A stretch of 64,000 nucleotides of DNA from positions 310,001-374,000 of the forward strand of contig NZ_QLSX01000001.1 in assembly GCF_003268885.1 (NCBI RefSeq). The letters run 5' to 3'. Positions within the stretch are counted from its first letter, which is position 1. Each line of letters begins with the position of its first letter. Below the pieces are notes generated by a model. That model saw nothing but the letters and a program-made list of their open reading frames with translations, did not search any database and was not told where the DNA came from. Source of the stretch: Onishia taeanensis. Its GTDB lineage: Bacteria > Pseudomonadota > Gammaproteobacteria > Pseudomonadales > Halomonadaceae. Both the position numbers and the translations under genes were made by a program. Shown piece after piece: positions 60,548-64,000 of the stretch.

Positions 60548-61443
60548 CAGCGCATCAACTCCTTTGGCAGAGGATCGAGGTCAAAGTCGTCCGTCCAAAG
60601 CGAATCCCCGGCGGCGACATCGACATCCGGTGGAAACAGCAGCAGGAAGTGCCTGGCGCGTTGCAGCTTCGCCACCGGCGTGGCCATCACCGTAGCAAAG
60701 GGCTTGCCAGGGTCATGCGCCACCTCACTGACACGCGCCACCGGATAGCCGACCGGGAAGCGACCGGCGAGTCCCGAGGACACCAGCAGGTCGCCTTCGC
60801 GAATATCAGCGGTGTCGGGCACATGCAGTACGCGCATGGCGTCAAAGCGCCCCGTGCCCTGAATGATGAACCGCAGCCCGTTGCGGTTTACCTGCACCGG
60901 CATCGCATGATTGGCATCGGCCACCATCAGCACCCGGCTGGTATAGGCCGAGACCGAGGTGACCTGCCCCACCAGCCCGGAAGCATCCATCACCGGCTGC
61001 CCCACATAGACCCCATCGCGACGGCCGCGATCGACGACCATCTGCTGGGTGAAGGGATCTGAATCCAGCGACAGGAGTTCCGCGGTGAGAAAAGGAATAT
61101 CATCGCGCTGGGTAGCGTTCAGGAGTTCGCGCAACCGCACGTTTTCTGCGGTCAGGCTGGCCATCCGCTGGACACGATGTGACAGGGTCAGCAACTGCTG
61201 ACGAAGCTGGCGATTCTCATCGACAAGGGCGCGCTGATCAGACATCGCGAGCGAGCCCCATGACAGGACATCACTGGGCAGACTGACCAGCCACTGCACG
61301 GGCGCAACCACGGTCGACAGCTGTGCCCGCAAGGCTTCGACCCGCGACAATTGATGTTCGGCAAACATCAACGAAAGCGCCAGCACCGCACACAGCAGCA
61401 TGCGGTAACCGGGCACTGGCGCGTGCGTGAACAGCGGTTTGAT
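60547..61443 (-). CDS. mreC: Rod-shape protein MreC, probable ATC start codon
   Basis: MreC is the periplasmic scaffold that activates the RodA-PBP2 synthase. No ATG, GTG or TTG lies at the expected N-terminus. The codon at 61443 is ATC, five bases after a GGGGGAA ribosome site; from it the protein reads [M]KPLFTHAPVPGYRMLLCAV, matching MKPIFSRGP at the start of E. coli MreC. An in-frame TGA at 61461-61459 bounds the upstream side. The only standard start is a GTG nine codons later (61416) without a ribosome site. From the ATC there are 298 residues: membrane helix, coiled coil (VDENRQLRQQLLTLSHRVQR) and beta domain. Confidence 0.9.
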   Translation of the reverse strand: MKPLFTHAPVPGYRMLLCAVLALSLMFAEHQLSRVEALRAQLSTVVAPVQWLVSLPSDVLSWGSLAMSDQRALVDENRQLRQQLLTLSHRVQRMASLTAENVRLRELLNATQRDDIPFLTAELLSLDSDPFTQQMVVDRGRRDGVYVGQPVMDASGLVGQVTSVSAYTSRVLMVADANHAMPVQVNRNGLRFIIQGTGRFDAMRVLHVPDTADIREGDLLVSSGLAGRFPVGYPVARVSEVAHDPGKPFATVMATPVAKLQRARHFLLLFPPDVDVAAGDSLWTDDFDLDPLPKELMR

Positions 61444-61458
61444 AAGCGTTCCCCCGGG
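61444..61458 (-). promoter_or_regulatory. Ribosome binding site that decides the mreC start
   Basis: GGGGGAA at 61455-61449 is followed by the five bases CGCTT and then ATC. The spacing is ideal for the ATC codon and far too long (32 bases) for the downstream GTG. Confidence 0.6.
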
Positions 61459-61477
61459 TCACGGTCTAGCGAACTGA

Positions 61478-62524
<1,047 letters not shown>

Positions 62525-62722
62525 TCACCTAGTGCAGACCGGAACCCTGTGCGGACGCAAACGGTACCATCGCCGCTTTAATGCAGCAAGCGACATCGGG
62601 GGCGGACGCGAGAGTGGAAGCCCTGCCAGTTGGCCCAGGATATGGTACATTTTGCGGTTATTTACTGCGGCAGACGCCAGCTCGGCGCCGCCGCCACGAT
62701 CCATGCTCAAGGGATATCCACC

Positions 62723-63010
62723 ATGGCGCTTGAACCGCAAGACGTGCAGCGCGCGGCGCATCTGGCCCGACTGGGCCTTGATGAGACAGACGCCGACCGC
62801 TATGTCGACGACCTGACCCGTATTCTCGAGATGGCCGACCAGCTTCAGGCGGTCGACACCGACGGCGTGGCCCCGTTGGCGCACCCGTTGGATGCCACTC
62901 AGCGTCTGCGCGCCGACGAGGTCACCGAGACCGACCAGCGCGAGCGCTTCCAACGCAACGCCCCGGCGGTAGAGAACGGCCTCTACCTGGTGCCCCGCGT
63001 CGTCGAATGA
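62723..63010 (+). CDS. gatC: Asp/Glu-tRNA amidotransferase subunit GatC
   Basis: GatC is the small subunit that holds GatA and GatB together in tRNA-dependent amidation of misacylated Asp-tRNA(Asn) or Glu-tRNA(Gln). The ATG at 62723 gives [20 protein letters not shown] and 95 residues. The family block [20 protein letters not shown] is followed by [19 protein letters not shown]. It starts a gat operon. Confidence 0.96.
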   Translation: MALEPQDVQRAAHLARLGLDETDADRYVDDLTRILEMADQLQAVDTDGVAPLAHPLDATQRLRADEVTETDQRERFQRNAPAVENGLYLVPRVVE

Positions 63011-63053
63011 GCCCTGCTCGCTGCCTGAATGCCTCATCTGGAGCCAAGCCTCA

Positions 63054-64000
63054 ATGCATGACATGACCCTGACCGAGCTTGCCCGCGCCCTCGAGGCCGG
63101 CGAGTTCACCAGCCGCCAATTGACCGAATCGTTGCTCGCACGCGTCGAGCGCCTCGACGGCGACCTCAACAGCTTCATCAGCGTGACCGCCGAGCAGGCA
63201 CTGGCCGCCGCCGATGCCGCCGACGCCGCCCGCGGCCGCGGCGAAGCCGGCCCGCTCACCGGCCTTCCGCTGGCCCTGAAAGACATCTTCTGCACCCAGG
63301 ATGTACGGACCAGCTGTGGCTCGAAGATGCTCGACAATTTCGTTGCGCCCTATGACGCGCATGTGGTCGAGAAGCTCAAGACCGCCGGCACCGTGAGCCT
63401 TGGCAAGACCAACATGGACGAGTTCGCCATGGGCTCCTCCAACGAAAACAGCTACTACGGCCCGGTCAAGAACCCCTGGGATCTCTCAGCCGTGCCCGGT
63501 GGCAGCTCCGGTGGCAGTGCCGCCGCCGTGGCTGCAGGCCTGGTACCGGCGGCGCTGGGTACCGACACCGGCGGCTCGATTCGCCAGCCGGCCGCCTTCT
63601 GCGGCATTACCGGTCTGAAGCCCACCTATGGGCGCGTCTCCCGCTACGGCATGGTGGCCTACGCCTCGAGCCTCGATCAGGCCGGCCCCATGGCCCGCAC
63701 CGCCGAGGACTGCGCACTGCTGCTGAGCGCCATCGCCGGGCATGACCTGCGCGACTCCACTAGCGTGGCCCGTGGTGTGCCCGACTATCGCGCCGAGCTT
63801 GGCGCGTCGCTGTCCGGCCTCAAGATCGGCCTACCCAAGGAATACTTCGGCGATGGCCTGGACCCGGCGGTTGAGAGCGCCATTCGCGAGGCGGTCAAGG
63901 TCTACGAATCCCTCGGCGCTACCGTGCAGGAAGTCAGCCTGCCGCATACCCATCACGCCATCCCAGCCTACTACGTCATCGCCCCGGCCGAGGCGTCCTC
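63054..64000 (+). CDS. gatA: Asp/Glu-tRNA amidotransferase subunit GatA, 5' part (runs off the window)
   Basis: GatA releases ammonia from glutamine for the amidation. The first 315 codons are present. The start at 63054 gives [13 protein letters not shown], similar to my recollection of Pseudomonas GatA; an ATG three codons later is an alternative. The amidase-signature catalytic triad is K76 (LALKDIF), S151 ([11 protein letters not shown]) and S175 ([14 protein letters not shown]). gatB is presumably just beyond the window. Confidence 0.98.
   Translation, partial: MHDMTLTELARALEAGEFTSRQLTESLLARVERLDGDLNSFISVTAEQALAAADAADAARGRGEAGPLTGLPLALKDIFCTQDVRTSCGSKMLDNFVAPYDAHVVEKLKTAGTVSLGKTNMDEFAMGSSNENSYYGPVKNPWDLSAVPGGSSGGSAAAVAAGLVPAALGTDTGGSIRQPAAFCGITGLKPTYGRVSRYGMVAYASSLDQAGPMARTAEDCALLLSAIAGHDLRDSTSVARGVPDYRAELGASLSGLKIGLPKEYFGDGLDPAVESAIREAVKVYESLGATVQEVSLPHTHHAIPAYYVIAPAEAS

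Overview
The window is a 64 kb stretch of gammaproteobacterial core chromosome. G+C is high and genes are dense. The proteins look like those of the Halomonadaceae (Halomonas and relatives), an inference from overall protein character rather than a database match. As I remember it, the gene order from secA to gatA closely follows Pseudomonas aeruginosa. I found no insertion sequence, integrase, prophage, CRISPR array or tRNA gene.

Layout, left to right. (1) 1-3.6 kb: the 5' part of secA, a short secreted-type ORF in front of it, dciA (helicase loader) and lpxC. (2) 3.7-20.3 kb, minus strand: the division and cell wall (dcw) cluster, transcribed rsmH-ftsL-ftsI-murE-murF-mraY-murD-ftsW-murG-murC-ddlB-ftsQ-ftsA-ftsZ and then lpxC. 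mraZ is missing, and the RNase P RNA gene (rnpB) lies directly upstream of rsmH. (3) 20.8-25.1 kb: rsmI, then divergently lpoA-yraN-diaA-dolP (outer-membrane lipoproteins and replication timing). (4) 25.3-30.3 kb, minus: sspB, sspA, cytochrome bc1 (petABC), and ribosomal proteins S9 and L13. (5) 30.5-34.5 kb: zapE and zapG (divergent), a NIF3-like protein and a DegS/AlgW protease. (6) 34.8-41.9 kb, minus: mlaFEDCB-ibaG-murA-hisG-hisD, which couples retrograde phospholipid transport, peptidoglycan precursor synthesis and histidine synthesis. (7) 42.1-50.3 kb, plus: yrbG-kdsD-kdsC-lptC-lptA-lptB (Kdo synthesis and LPS export), then rpoN-hpf-ptsN-rapZ-ptsO (sigma-54 and nitrogen PTS). (8) 50.4-62.5 kb: pmbA, darP, tldD, yhdP, rng, maf and mreBCD. 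(9) 62.7-64 kb: gatC and the start of gatA (tRNA amidation).

The genes form a nearly complete envelope programme: peptidoglycan precursor synthesis, septum assembly, rod-shape determination, LPS synthesis and export, phospholipid homeostasis and protein secretion.

The most interesting observation is the 114-codon ORF between dciA and secA (1427-1771, minus). It encodes a Sec-type signal peptide followed by a short arginine-rich domain, and it ends in R-R-G-P-P four codons before the last sense codon is reached. This is the architecture of a SecM-type translation-arrest regulator of secA. Other points worth checking are a correctly spaced sigma-54 promoter in front of rpoN itself, a probable ATC start codon for mreC, and a series of unrelated short tandem repeats in the gaps after several stop codons, including paired inverted arrays between hisG and hisD. 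The two gene-free stretches above 300 bases, 2322-2679 and 36090-36440, both hold such repeats.
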